Part shown: positions 37,216-50,570 of the stretch, piece by piece
How the letters are laid out: each line of letters begins with the position of its first letter
Numbering within the stretch: position 1 is the stretch's first letter
Assembly (NCBI GenBank): GCA_039000515.1
Contig: JBCFYV010000012.1
Coordinates: forward strand, 12,648,905 to 12,712,904
Direction: 5' to 3'
DNA from: Timema cristinae
Taxonomy: Eukaryota; Arthropoda; Insecta; Phasmatodea; Timematidae
DNA: 64,000 nt
Notes under the pieces: model-generated
What the model saw: the letters and a program-made list of their open reading frames with translations, nothing else
Told to the model about the DNA's origin: nothing
The model's database searches: none
Program-made: the position numbers and the translations under genes

Positions 37216-37904
37216 AAAAACTCACCCAGGCCACAGGCTGTAAACAGTAATGGATGTAAATAAAAGAAAATACAATCATATTTTTCGCGGTAAACATTGA
37301 TGGCACCTTAGTGTTTTATAAGTATTGATAATAATTACCAAAAGTGACAGCTTGAGACCAAACATGAATGGTCCAGTTTCTAAAACTCACTATTTCACCG
37401 GTCTCAAACACACCGTATAAATAATACTCCTTACTGATTCAAGTGTTTAAAAATCAAGAAACTGCAGCAAATCTAGTCTCACTCGTCATGTCCATCAATC
37501 ATAATGTTGCAAGAGACGTTATGTACACGCATTAAAAACTGCTAAACAATTCGTATTGTACCACAAAGATGCAAGTTGGTAAACTGTTGCAAATTTGGTA
37601 TTTCCTGTAATTATAAAATTTTATCACAATGGTCCATCCTAAATGAAGGAGATAATGATAATATAGATATATTAGTGGAAAATTATTTTATCTCTTAAGA
37701 TAGGATATTTGGCAGCCATATTGAATATGAAGTAAAGAACATTCTATCCTTCTAACCAACAAGGATTACATAAGCATAATGGAATACCATGCAACTGTCA
37801 TCGGATTAGGAAAATAATGTTCTGTGTTAGAGAGGAAAGAGGCGGTCTCTCAGGCTACACAGGTCTGCAATGAACTTTTTTTTAAAATCTAAACACTGAT
37901 TCTT
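37216..37904. other. Gene-free flank of copy A
   Basis: AT-rich, duplicated in noisy form at about 43,690-44,310. The junction to gene-derived sequence is near 37,905, where similarity to 58,638 onward begins. Confidence 0.5.
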
Positions 37905-38462
37905 ATAGATTTTTGGGTGCTGATTTCAGTAAAATATAGTTAAAAAATTCTATCACGTAACAGTTTTTTACAAACTCAAATTTTAGATTTTAATATACAG
38001 CCCTTATTGTGTATTAAGCTACTAAGTAAAAAAATTTCATATCTTAAAAAATATTTTTTTAGCCTTTATCTGATCAAGGTATATTATAATAAAGAGATTT
38101 CAAATATAGAGAGGAAGGAGGGATGGAAGGGGGGTTATTTGGAACAATGAGTGGCAGTGCCAGGAGTCATAAAGAGAAATTTAGAAACATGTTTACTGAG
38201 TTTCTTAAGACAGTGATTAAGATAACGTGATGATTCACTTCATTTGGTTTTCCCCTCTTCATATTAAGACTAAGGATAAAAGTAATGATTCACTTTCTTT
38301 TTGTTTTCCCCTTCCCACATTCTTTCATTTCATTTCTTTGAATGTTTGCTCAGTTTCACTTGATGACAAGTTGCCACATACAGTGTAAAATCACTGCTCG
38401 AGTTTTTTTCCATCAGCTGTTGAGTTTTATTTTTGGTTTTAATCTGATTTTAAGTGTGCTAA

Positions 38463-38776
38463 ATGGCTTCAAGGGTTGTATTAATCAGATATCAGTTTTT
38501 GTTACATTTGTGGGGACTTTGTAGTAAAGAAACAACAAAGAAACACTACAGATTTTGTTGAAAAAGTGTACTATGCTATTTTCGGTGTGAAACTTTGTGA
38601 CCAGGTATAAGTCGTGGGCCCCACATAAAGTGTGCTCTATATGTGTAGAAGAACTCAGACAGTGGTCAAAAGTAAGAAACAATCATTTCGTTTGGGGTCC
38701 CAATGATCTGGAGGAACCCCAAAATCACAGTGATGACTGATACTTTTGTTCGTGTAACGTTAAGGGGTTCAATTTA
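38463..38776 (+). pseudogene. Zinc-ribbon-like protein, N-terminal fragment, copy A
   Basis: Copy A of the gene fragment described at 59,211-59,527, preceded by the same upstream region (37,905-38,462). It starts at the equivalent ATG and has a frameshift soon after, plus further single-base indels that break the frame. It carries the same TGA (38,738-38,740) in place of the expected Cys codon, and the same LINE insertion point: the 12-base target sequence is at 38,765-38,776. The shared lesions and shared insertion show that copies A and C descend from one disrupted ancestor. Confidence 0.75.
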
Positions 38777-41700
38777 ATAGCTCTCTTGTTTGCCTGACTA
38801 CCAGCTCTGAGTGTCAGAAGCGACCCTCAGAGAAGGTAGGTGGCTTGTTAATACCTAAGAGTACCGATCTGTAGGCACAGACCATGACCTCTTTTTGTGA
38901 AAGTATTTATTGATAGTGTGAAGCAAATGGAGTGGGGGGTAGGAGTTGTGAATTAGAGAGCGTGTTGTGTTGATAAGTATCTATATAGAGCCCTAGTACA
39001 CTGTGATGGAGAACATCAAGCGTAGTCAGGCCCTATGTGTAGGATTGTGTATGTAAGTTCTAGAAGGGCTGTAAAAGAATGTGAACAAGATAATGTATGC
39101 ACTGAATTGAAGGATGAATAAGTGATGTGAATTTGTGAAGATGATCTTTGGGTGGGGTTCTAGTCCAGTCTCGGCTTTTTGTATAGCCTGGGCTCGTGGG
39201 GGTCGTACTGCCCTAGGCTCTGATTATAGGGTTCTCCTCCAGCAGGAGGTTCTTTTTGTAGAAGCTCGCGTCCCTTTTCAAGAATATGTCTCTTAGAGTA
39301 GTGTGCCCGTCTCTGCGTGGATGCGCGCATTGTTAGTTCTTGTATTGACTCCAAGAATTCCTCGGAGAACCCTATTCTGGACCACTTGAGCTGGTTCAGC
39401 ATGGTGGGAGAGGCGTAGCTCCACGCCTCGCAAGCGTATACAAGTATGGGAAGTACTAGAGCTCTGTATAGCATCAGTTTCGTCTTAATGTTGAGGTGAT
39501 GGCTCTTGAAGAGCGAGTAGTTACGGATGAAAATCCCCAATGCCATTTTTTTTGGTGGATTCCACAGGCTTTCCAAGTTAGGCGGGAATCGATCGTGACG
39601 CCGAGGTATCTGAGCTCTTTCGAGTAGGGGATAGCTTCGCCCAAAACTCTGAAGTTGTGTTGTGGCTGGGCCCTCCTTTTGGTTATGTTTATGGCCGTGG
39701 ATTTGGTTGGGTTCACCTTGATTCGCCACTTCTCTAGCCAGTCGCTGAACTTGTCCAGGACCTCTGCATATGGTTGTAAGCATACCGAATGTTTTTGTGC
39801 GCAGTGAAGAAAAGGGTGTCGTCCACGAAGAGTCTTACCCTAACCTTAGGGTCTGTCGGGACGTCGGCTACGTACACACTGTACAGGAATGGGGACAGAG
39901 CGGACCCTTGTGGCACTCCCGCTTTGATGTTGTGACGGGATGATCTCTTGCCTTCCATTTTTACCGTAAAACAGCGGCCTCGGAGGAAGTCCCTTATTGT
40001 GTGGATATATGATCTTGGAAGTTGAAGGAGATCATCTTCCGTAGGAGGCCGGTGTGCCAGACCTTGTCAAACGCCTTCTCCACGTCCATGAGGACCGCAA
40101 GTGTATATTGTTTCCTGTTGAAGTTCTCTGTTGTTTCTTCCACGAGGCTGGTGATGGGGTGAACCGTGGAGTGATGGCTCCGAGAACCAAACTGTGAAGG
40201 GGGAGTACGCGTTGTTGGTGAGCGAAGAGTTTAAGCCTCCGAGTATGATCTTCTCGTATAACTTCCCGAGGCTGCTAAGCAGGCTGATTGGCCTCCGGTT
40301 TTGTGCGAACTTGGGTCCTTTCCCGGTTTCGGAATGGAGATAACGTCCGCTACTTTCCAACATGTTGGAAAGTAGCCCACCCCAGTGCTGCGGAGAAAAT
40401 GGCCGTCAAGATGGTGATGACTATAGCGGGGGCTTGGCAGATCATCTCGTTCGAGATCTTGTCTGCTCCCGGGATTTCCTCTTTTTCAGTTTTTCGGTAT
40501 GTTCTCTTCAACCTCAGGTCTGGATACTGGAGGTGGTAGTTCTTCGATCGGTTCCTCAAAGAATATATTCACCGCTTCTCTGGTCAGTGTTGAAAATTCT
40601 CGTCTTGAGGCTCGAGTTTGCCGTGAATTGGTCCTGCAGAGACTCCGCTATTGCTTCGGCTTTTTCCTCAGCTGTGTACTTCATCCCCCTGTCTTCCGTG
40701 GATGACCGATGTTTTGGGTCTTTGGGAGCAGCCTTTAAGCCGTTTGGTGATAGACCAGACGTTGTCCCCTCCGTTGACAGTCTCTGAGACAAACTCGTTC
40801 CATTGTATAAGCTTTAGTGTTTGGCCCTGCGGCGAACTTGAGCCCTCAGTCTGTTGTAGGCTTCCCTATGCCTCGGGGAGCGGGAAGTCTGCCATTCGTG
40901 CCTTGCCTCTCTCTTCTGTGCTATTAACAGATTCAGGTCTGGTGATCTCTCTTTACATTGATCAACGGAGCTTCATAGACGGTTGACTTCGATGGGCCTC
41001 AAGGAGTGTTGCGATAAGAAGCGCGATTGAGTGATCCACCTCTTCGATGGTTCTTACCTCCCACTCAACCGTAATGCTCTTGCCAGTGTGGCACTGTATT
41101 TAAGCCAGTCGGTAATAGGATATTCCTTTTGAGGAAGGAAGTTCGATGTTGGTGTTAATAAGCAACTTACAAAAGACCGGGAGATGGTCGGAGTCAAGTT
41201 CGTTCAGAGTGTGTAGTTCGTCGGGGTGTTGATTTAGGTCAGTGAGTATTATGTCTAGAACATCGGGGCGGTGCCTATAGTTGAGGGGTAGAAAGTAGGT
41301 TTCCTCAGTTGCCAGGACCCTGTAGTTATTGTGTGTAGCGTGTTGTGTTAGTGCTCGGCCTGCTTGGTTTGCTGAGCGGCTGTTCCATAGGGTATGTTTG
41401 GAATTTAAATCACCGGCGGTAAAGAAATTAGTCTTTGCCGTCGGGGCGTTCAGGTCTTCTTCAGTGAAAGGTACTGTGGGGCTCTGTAAACGGCCGTAAA
41501 CAATATCTCTCCCAGTGGGGAAGGGACTACCACCGAGGTTGACTCCATGTTAACTATACCCTGTATGTTGTGGGGTAGTGTTTAGATTTTTTTTTATCAG
41601 CACGGCGGTCCCTCCTCCCCTTCCGGTAGGCCTGTCTGTCCTGTGGATGTCGTAACCGTAGAAACTCAGTCGTTTGATGGTATCAAATGTGTCTCACAGA

Positions 41701-41791
41701 TGAGGGCAATATCGACTCCGTAGGTTTTGGAGGAGCTGTTCCAACTCATGTGCCTGTTGTAATATGCCGTTGGCATTCCAATACATAATGT
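38777..41791 (-). pseudogene. Jockey-like LINE, 3' part, copy A
   Basis: Minus-strand LINE running from its 3' end (38,777) to the start of ORF2, where the block is cut. The reverse transcriptase is broken into several frames (39,160-39,783, 39,734-39,958, 40,067-40,559) by single-base indels that copy C lacks; motifs such as RLFVDDTLFFT and AGVPQGSALSPF are still readable. In the endonuclease region the homopolymer at 41,587-41,595 has nine T (in-frame), whereas copy C has ten. ORF1 is absent because the block ends first. Inactive. Confidence 0.85.
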
Positions 41792-44310
41792 CTTGATCTC
41801 TTGCAATTTGGTGTCTTTCGTGAATAAGGGGTGTGACAGCTGAGTTAGACTTGTGGTTTGTTGAGAGGAAATTAACTGGCGGTGGGTAATAGAAATGTTA
41901 TAATAAGCCCACCATAAAGCATGGGTATTGTTGAAATAAGATGACAGGTTTAACCAGGACTTGTGGTACACTGGCAAGGCATGAGTTTCATGGAGAGTAT
42001 TATATGGGCAGAAGTCTTTCGTTAGTTCGAATCGGTCATATGCCAAAGATTGGTTGTAGTGTATTCGTATTGATGGCGATCGCGATCGTTATTCCAAACA
42101 TCTTCAATTCCCTTGTGTAGTCTTGTCAGGCTGTTCTCTTGCAGGACTTTACTCACCAATGAGCGGGAATCTGGGTTTGAATCCGGTCAGGTGGGCCTGG
42201 GGGATTTTTTAATAGTTTTCCTCTCGCGTCGAAATTGGGTGATATTCTTTAAATTAATGTTCTTAGCCCAACAACTTACTAATTATTAGCCTTGTAGCAA
42301 TAGCCCTGTTTAGATGGTCGGAACTATTTTTTGTGACAATGTATTCACATTCGAGTGACTCCTCTATCCCCTTCACTGGGCCTTTCACCCGATTTAATGT
42401 CTTCGTAGCTTAGATTAGACAGTGTGATGAGGTGTAATTTCCAGTACCGATTAAACTTTGAGTGAATATATTTAATTGAAGGGGGCTATTATAGAATTGC
42501 TACAAACTTTAAAGTGGACTATTCTTTAGGGGTATTGACTTACCATGTACTATGACCTTTATATACACAATTAAAAGCAATCCGGTTTGCATTGGTATTG
42601 TTTCAAATTTTAATTTACCTAAGACTCTTAGTGCGTTAAGCGCCCAATTTTCCCAATAAAGAGTTTCACGACAGGACAAAGGTACGAGACTCGTTGGTTA
42701 TACTGAAGTTATTTTTCCTAAATGGTTCAGCTGTACCTCATTGAATTCAGGTGTAATCTATTTAAACCACTCACCAATTACATAGAAAGATTGTTAAAAC
42801 GTCGCATCGAAGTGAGTAAAGTAGACGTCGGCCACCAAAAATACGTAAGAATACTCATTATGATAATCTTAATTTAGCCATACAAGATGGAATAATTTTA
42901 ATTAAAGTAAATTCACCATCAAGATAATTTTTAAGTATTTCAAAAAAAATATAAAAAAAAAATACGATTTAATATAAAACAAGGATTTCACATAGCCCTT
43001 AAATCCAATCCCTCCTGGAATTCACTTCCAGCAGTTTGAAGAGAGTGAAAACTACTGGAAATTATTTCTGAAATCATCCAATTAAAAGTATTTCAACTTC
43101 TACATTAATAAGACAATACCAAATTTTACAAAACTTCAATTAATACCTCATCCCAAAACAGTTTTAAGTATATTATTAAAATAATAGTAGTTTACACTTA
43201 AAATATTATTGAGTCCAGATTAGAATTCAACTGCCCTCGAATCTAGCGTTTAATTTGTAAATTAATCACTTTTAAACCCTTGTACATATGTGACATGGTA
43301 TTCCAGTGCAAAAAAAAAACTTTTATTTTGTAAATTTTTTAATTTTGAAAAAACTAATAATACAATGCTTATGCATACATTTATATTAATTTATTTCTAA
43401 AACAATTTATGAACCTGAAACGGGAATTATAAGATCACCTAAAATAACTTAAAATTTAGAATAAAAATCGTTTTGTACAATTAGCTCAGTGTATGTGCAC
43501 TATTAGTAAGGCCCAGATTGATTACTGGCTTGGTCGAAAATGTAATATGGTCGAAAAATGGGTTTCCTTTCAAATTTATTTAATGCTGGGACTGGATGTT
43601 AGTTGTCTAAACTAAGATAGATTTAAACATTCATTGCTATAAACAGAAATGTCAGCCAGACGAAGTAAAATATATGATTGAAAAACTCAACAACTGGCAA
43701 AAGTTAAAGTCAATGATTATATAAAAGAAATACAATCAATTTTTGACGGTTAAATATGATGGCACTAGTTTTTAAACGTATTGATAATAATTACCAAAGT
43801 GACATTGAACCAAACATGAATGGTCCAGTTTCAAACCAACTTTTTACGGTCTCAAACACCGTATAATAATAACACTAACTGCTAAGTGTTTAAAACTGAA
43901 CTGCAGCAATCTAGTTCATTATGCCTACAATATATTTTGAAGCGTTCGCGTTAGGCAATTCCAACGCAAGACCAAATTGTATTGTACCACAATGATGAAG
44001 TTGGATAGCTACAAACATGTTGGAATATGTCATGGAGTTATAAAATGTTTAACACAGGTGGTCCATCTAATTGAAGGAGTAAGGATTATAAACTTTAGTG
44101 GAAATTATTTTATCTCTTAAGTGGATATTTGGCAGCATATAATATGAAGTAAAGAAACATTTCATTTACCCCTCATCTTACGGAAGGTTCATACATAATG
44201 GAATACCATGCAATGTTCGGATTAGGTAGAATAATTTCTGGTGTCGAGAGAAAGAGGTTGGTAAGTTTACATCACAGTCTGAATTGAACTTGTATTTTAA
44301 AAATCTAACA
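41792..44310. repeat. Composite block, copy B: noisy flank
   Basis: Aligns along its length with 35,160-37,905 but with a single-base deletion or mismatch every several bases, mostly losses. The SINE copies and the family C SINE of copy A are all present in the same order. The decay is uniform across elements of different ages, which suits uncorrected long-read sequence better than evolutionary divergence. Confidence 0.75.
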
Positions 44311-44832
44311 CTGATTTCTTGAGTTTTGGGGTGTGATTTCAGTAAAAATGGTTCAAAAATTCTTTACCTAAGTTTTTTCACAACTCCAATTTTCCCTTTA
44401 TATACAGCCCTTTCATGGTAAAGCTACTAAGTAAAAATTTCCTTCTTCATAAAATTTTTTTCCCTTTATCTACTCGGTATTCATAAAGATGATTTCCAAT
44501 TAGAGTACGGAGGACGGAAGTGGGGTTATTTCGGGAAAATGATGGCAGTGCAGGAGTCCATAAGCAGAAATTGAAAAAGTTTGGAGTTTCTTGAGGACAG
44601 TGGTAGTACGTGATGAGTTCATTAAAATTTGGTTTTCCCTTTTCATATTAGATTAAGAAATAAAATATATTCACTTTTTTTTGTTTTCCCATTCCCACAT
44701 TCTTTGATTTCATCTTCCTTGATGTTTATCAGGTTTACTTGATGAAAATGCACATTTACTGTGTAAAATCACTGCTAGTTTTTTTCCATCAGCTTTGAGT
44801 TTTATTTTGGTTTTAATCTGATTTAAGTGGCT

Positions 44833-45133
44833 AATGGTCTTCAACGGGTTTGTATTAATTAGATTCGTTTTGCTTTTTAATTAGTGGGATACTTTGTATA
44901 AGAAGTACAACAAAGGACGTACAGATTTTGTTGAAAAAGTGTATATGCATCTTTCGGTCGAAACTTTGTGACCATAAGTTAGTGGACCATAAAGTGTCTC
45001 AATATTTTAAAAACTCAGACAGTGGTCAAAGGTAAAAACTAATATTATTTTGGTCAATGACTCTTGGGTACCCGTCACAAGTGATACAGTGAGGCTATTA
45101 CTTTGTCGTGGTAACGTTAAGGGGTTCAATTTA
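44833..45133 (+). pseudogene. Zinc-ribbon-like protein, N-terminal fragment, copy B
   Basis: Noisy counterpart of 38,463-38,776: the ATG, the stretch GATTTTGTTGAAAAAGTGTA and the LINE target sequence (45,122-45,133) are recognisable. The reading frame is destroyed by frequent indels. The TGA position cannot be judged because the local sequence is too corrupted. Confidence 0.65.
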
Positions 45134-48100
45134 ATACCTGTTGTTTGCGACTATCCACCTCATTAGGCCACTCCCTGGGACAAGGTGGCTGTTAATTCTA
45201 TAGTACCGATCTGTAGGACAACCAGACAGAACACTTTTCGAACTAAAGTTAATTGAGTGTGAAGCCAATGTGAGTAGTGGGGGTTAGGGCGTTCATATTA
45301 TGAGCGTGCTTGGTTGTAATCTATATAGCGCCCTATACACTGTGATGGGAACACGTATCAGGCCCTATGATAGGTTGTGTTGAGTGCTAGAAGGGTGTAA
45401 TGAAGTGAACAAGTTAATATACACTGAGACGGATGAAATGTTGGAATTTGTGGAAGAGATTTATGGTGGGGTTCTAAGATCAGTCCGGCTTTCTGTATAG
45501 CTGGCTGTGAAAAAGTAGTAGCGCACCACAGTTCTCTTAAAGGCTTCTGATAGGGCGTGATAGGGTGGTGGTAGTGCCTTCCCACCGAGCAGTATCTTAT
45601 TGGACTAAGAAGGCTCCTTCCTTTTCAAGAGATTGCGCCTCAACAGGACGGGCCCGTCCAGCGTTAGTGGCGCGATTGTATGTTCTGATGGAATCCAAGA
45701 ATTCTGAGAAATTTGAACCACATTGGAGCTGGTTCCGATGGGAGAGGGTATAGGCCCTACATACAAGCGTTTAAGTACTGGGAAGTATGGCTAATAGGCA
45801 TAGTTTCACTTGAATTTGAGGGTGGTTTGGCCTTGAAGCCTCAAGTCGGTGAAATCCCTCCCATGCCTTTTTTTTGGCAATATAATTCGGGTTTCCTAAG
45901 TTAGCGTTGAATCGATCGTGACGCCGAGGTATCTGAGCTCATTTCGAGTAGGGATAGCTTCGCACCAAGAATCTGAAGGTTGTTTGTGGACTGCCCTTTT
46001 GGTTACGTTTATGGCCTAGATTTAGTTGGGCTTCCACATTGATTCGCACTATTGCCACTCTACTTGTCCAGGTACCTCTGCATAATGGTTGTACACACGA
46101 TGTTCTTTGGGAGTTGAAGAAAAAAGGATGGTCACAGAGTTACCAACCATAGGGTCGTGGCCCTCAGGTACGATCAATGTCCAGGCAATCGGGACAGAGC
46201 GGACCCTCGTGGCTTCCCCTTGATGTTGTGGGTGATATTTTCCTTCCATTTTTACCGTAAACCAGCCCTCGGAGAATTCCCTTTTGTGATTCACTATGAT
46301 TGTTTCGTTAAGTGAACGTTGCAGATCTATAATCTTCCGAGAGCCAGCGGACGGTGGCAAGCATCTTTTCAAGACTGTCTTCCTCCTGTCCATGAGGACG
46401 CGGTTATTGTTTCGGCTGAAGTTCTCTGTTGTTTCCTTCCACGGGTGGTAGATCGGCTGAACCGTGGGACGCATGACGGAAGCAAACTGTTAGGGGAAGT
46501 ACGGGTTGGAACGCGAAGATTTAGCCTTCGAGTATGATCTTCTCGTAAATACTTCTCGGCACTAGCAAAACGCACCTTTGGCTTCCGTTTGTGCAATTGG
46601 GGGGTCATTTCCGGTTTCGGAGGGTAACTCGGTCGCTACTTTCCCACAATTTGGAAAGTAGCCCCACCTAATGCTGCGGAGAAAGGGCGTTCAATAATGG
46701 TGAGACTATGCGGGGTCTTGGCAGTATTCCGTTCGAGATACTACATACTCAGGATTTCCTTATGTTTACAGGTTAATGTTCGTTAACTCAACGTCAGGAC
46801 TGGAGGTGGATTACTCTCGTTCCTCAAAGAATATTTCACGCTTCTCTGGTCAGTGTTGAAAATTCCTGTACTTTGAGGCTCGAGTTTCTTAATTGGTCCG
46901 TAGACACCTCGCCTAATTGCTTCGGCTTTTTCCTAGCTATGTACTTCATCCCTGTCTTCGTGGTGACGAGTTTTGGGTCTTTGGGGCACCTTAAGCCGTT
47001 GGGTACGAAGCGTTGTCCTTCCGTTGACAGTCTCTGGAACAAAGTCTTCCATTGTAAAACTGGTTGGTTTGGCTTACGGCAAACTTGAGCCCTCCTCTGT
47101 GGTAAGCTTCCCTATGCCTCGGGTGGGAAGTCGACCATTCGTGCTTGTTTCTTCGATTGCCATTAAAGATTCAGGTCTGCTTGTCTTCTTTACATTGATC
47201 AACGGAGCTTCTAGACGAATGGATTGGATGGACTCCTAGCTTCAAGATGTTGCAATAAGACGCGATAGGATTCATCTTAGTGGCGGGTAGTACCGCCACC
47301 AACCGGACTTTCGCCAGTGGCATTTTAGCAGCGGTAATAGGGATTTACCTTTTGAGGAAAAGTTCGAATTTGGGTTAACTAATCTTCAAAGACGGAGATG
47401 GTAGGAGTCAAGTTCGTTCAGATGTGTAGTTTCGAGGAGTTGATTTAGGTCAGGGTTTATGGAAATCAAAGGTCTATCGGGGCTGTGCCATAGTTTGAGG
47501 GGCTAGAATTTGCTCATAGTTGCCGGACCTGTATGTCATTAGGAGGGCGTGTGTGTAGATTCGGCCTTCTGAATGCGGCGTTCCATGGGTAATAGTTTTG
47601 GAATTTAAATAACGGACTGCAAATTGCACTTTGACGTCAGGGGTTGGTTCTTCTTCAGTGAAAGGTATGTGGGGTTCTCGTAAACGGCAGTAAACATTAC
47701 AAGCAGTGGGAAGGGCTTCCACCGAGGTGACCCATGTAACTATACCCTGTAATATTGTGAGGTAGGGTTTAGAGTTCTTTTCATTTATCGACGCGGCCGG
47801 CCCTCCTCACCCTTCCGGTCACACGTTTCCCTGTGGATGTCGTTAACATGAAACTCAGTGTGTTGGTGATGCAAACACTAGTGTTGCACAGAGGGCCACT
47901 ATCCGACTCCGTAGTTTGGAGGAGCTTCTCCAACTCTTGTGCTGTTGGAATGCCGTTGATTCGAAGTGGAATAGTTTGAGTCTAGTGGTTGAGTTTGTTG
48001 GGATTGGCGTCAAAATCTAGTTAACAGCTCCAGGATCCTTAATGTGATGTTGTCTGAAGTCTGATTAAAGTTGGTTATGTGAGTATAAAAGTGCTTCAGG

Positions 48101-48828
48101 CCAGAAAGGAATTGATTTCCTTGATATCTGCAAGAGGCTTTTCGTCGAGTTTCTTTGGGTGGTTCCGAGTCTCGTTGGTTTTAGGGCAGAGTTTACTACT
48201 GCTGCAAGCCTAGTATCGCTTTGCACGGAGGTGTTGCCCAGTTGGTTGTAGTGCTTCTGAGTATCGTGCTGGCAATCGGTAGGAGTCTTGATCTCCACTG
48301 GCTTTGCCCCTTTGTAGGAATTGTCGCTGTTTGCCGCGTTCCATTTCCTCACAAGGCGAAAACTCGTATCTCAATTAGCAGGTTTGACCTTTACATTTGA
48401 TCGCAAACGTAACAGTAGTTTTGTTATTGACCGTCTTGAAGTCAGGTGTCCGAGACACTTTAACACCGGGGTGTTGCGTCAATGTTTTTGAGTGGCGAAC
48501 GTTAGGAAGCGTGCACGGAGTACTATGTTCGGCGACCTTTGATACTCTCTACTTTCAAAACCCGTGTAATTTATGCTTGGACTTCAGACTTTAGGTAATG
48601 TTGTACTTCTGCAGAGTACTACAATAGGGTCGAGTGTTACGGAATTGTTGATTGGGGGTGGCCTTTGGTCACAATGCTCACGTTAATGGGGGAATCGCAT
48701 TCGGTTTCCCTCGTAGTTATAGGCTCGCGGCATAGTTGAGTGGAGGCCTTTATCACAGCTTTGAAGGCTCCCGTTGTGGCCATGCGGTGATGGCTCAGGT
48801 TAGTCCTAAAGGAGCTTCTGTAGTGCGT
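45134..48828 (-). pseudogene. Jockey-like LINE, copy B, from 3' end into ORF1
   Basis: Noisy counterpart of 59,528-63,496. Fragments of reverse transcriptase (46,049-46,474), the linker region (46,836-47,042), the endonuclease (47,474-47,722) and the ORF1 zinc-knuckle region (about 48,065-48,800) occur in the correct order on the minus strand, none in a continuous frame. It ends at the left LTR of the Gypsy element, whose insertion point is the same as in copy C. The remaining 5' part of this LINE is at 57,407-58,516. Confidence 0.8.
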
Positions 48829-50557
48829 TGAACACAACTGGATCTACCTATCCAAAGAGAGTGGGTAAAATTTAAAGAAATTTTAGAAAAACCAAAATAA
48901 ACAATCATTAGAAGGAAATTGGAGTGAACTTGTTAATACCGATGGGAAGGCTAGGTAAACCAGCAACGCAATTAGAGATAGAAAGGGCCAAGTCCGGTAG
49001 CCTCAAAGGTCCGATCAACCACAACAGACTCAACATGTAGTGATTACGTCCACTAAGCTTAACTTAAACAACCGAAGGATGATACTTATAAGAAGGAAGA
49101 ATATCACACTCAAAATAATTTAATTATACTTATAAAAGAACAAAAAGATATAAATACATAAACAATACATTTATATTAACTTCTAAAACCTTATTCAATG
49201 GCTAATACATATGACGCCAAATTTGAAAGCAAACTCTTTACACTTAGGAAAGTCCAATTTGGCAGTGAAAGCAACAAATAAACTCAGCTAACCTCTACGT
49301 TCAATAAAGCCAATTGGTGAACCAAAATATAACCTATAAACATTATTATTAATACCCATCATCCCAAAAAGGAAGGGTATATGATTAAAACTAATGACGA
49401 TTACCAGCAGTTAAAGGGAGGTTTATGATTAAACTAAGCATTAGATTGGCCAACCTCTCGTTTACATGAACACTTCTTTACCTATGGGCCATTGGCGGCA
49501 GGTAATTCATGTTCAAAGGTCCATCATGAACGACAGAAGAATATCCAAGTGAAATAAAACATTAGCATTAATGAAACACCATTACATTAAATTTAGTTAA
49601 TGAAACAAGTTAAGATTTATGAATGCATAATTTATAAGTTAAAGACTAACTATTATTAATTTGAAAATTATTAACAAAAGGTTTTTAATAAGATTACGCA
49701 ATAATTTTTAAGTTCACAAAAAGTAACATAATATATAAAATAACATAAATGATTCCACAAACCTTAGAATTCAAATCATTATGCCGAATTTTACGTTCAA
49801 TCCTAAGTAGTATCTAAACTTAACTATGAACTTTAGCCTTGATTTAACTTTCCTATCAATTCCAAACCGAAGTAAAATCGTAAACTTGTTTCATAAACGT
49901 ATTAAATCTGAAAAAGTCATTAAAGTCCAAATTCATAAAGTCCAATACTTATGCAAGTTTAAGTCTATGTAGGCAATTTGAAGTACGCAACCTAATGCCA
50001 GTATGAAAGTTTTAAGCCATTTATCATGGAAAGTCCGATAACGCAAGTTGAAAGATCAAAGCAACTTTAATGATAAGTAACAACCAAAGCTAAAACGGAA
50101 TTTAGAAAACGTTAAAGATTTAAACTAAAATTTAGTTACATCGTAATTTGAAGCTTCTCGCTAGTTTAGGCGACTTCCAGCAATCCAAGTGGCCCTCACA
50201 TGCTGTTCGGTTGGTCTTTTATGCACAAAACACGGCTTGCAGAACATAGTCAAGGGGGGGGACCATAGAACGTAGACAGGGTGGAGAAGGTTCTAGGAGC
50301 CTCACGGATCTAGTAGAAGCCCGCTCGTAAACTTGGTGGAGTGTTACTTCTTTTCTTCTTATGGTCTTTGGGCAAGCAGAAACGGCGTGATGCATTCCAG
50401 TTGACGCGCCTCAGTCTTACCGGGAAGGTCTTGACGGCCAGGTGGTGTGTTGATAAGTGGTCGCAGTGTTTACATGAGCATGGCCGCTGACGTCTTGTAG
50501 AATTGGGTAAGTTTACAATTCCTAGTATTGTAACTTTAGCTAGCGGCTAATGTTACA
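48829..50557 (-). repeat. Gypsy 3' LTR (left LTR)
   Basis: 1,729 bases against 1,808 for the partner. From about 50,190 to 50,557 it matches 57,050-57,406 almost base for base, with a handful of mostly homopolymer differences. From 48,829 to about 50,150 it differs every few bases, mainly by deletions. Such a step within one LTR is unexpected for natural divergence. Confidence 0.85.
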
Positions 50558-50570
50558 AATCTCCCCCCTT
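50558..50570 (-). promoter_or_regulatory. Polypurine tract beside the 3' LTR
   Basis: On the minus strand CCAAGGGGGGAGATT directly precedes the LTR start TGTAACATTA. This is the expected location and composition of the second-strand priming site. Confidence 0.8.

Larger units (their letters stand above)
35160..41791. repeat. Composite block, copy A
   Basis: Left flank sequence (35,160 to about 37,905), then gene-fragment sequence, then a LINE that breaks off inside ORF2 at about 41,791. The whole block recurs in noisy form immediately downstream (41,792 to about 47,950), and its second half recurs at 58,638-62,560. The right edge coincides with no element boundary: LINE ORF2 sequence runs straight into the equivalent of 35,160. 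Confidence 0.85.

Noticed and set aside
40288..40986. Several + strand frames over the LINE (also 46,319-46,537, 46,873-47,239, 60,705-61,603)
   Set aside because: Antisense shadows of the minus-strand ORF2; they show no motifs and differ between copies.
41792..48828. Ancient segmental duplicate with strong divergence
   Set aside because: Errors are mostly single-base losses, uniform over elements of different ages, and stop abruptly inside one LTR at about 50,150; an assembly cause fits better.
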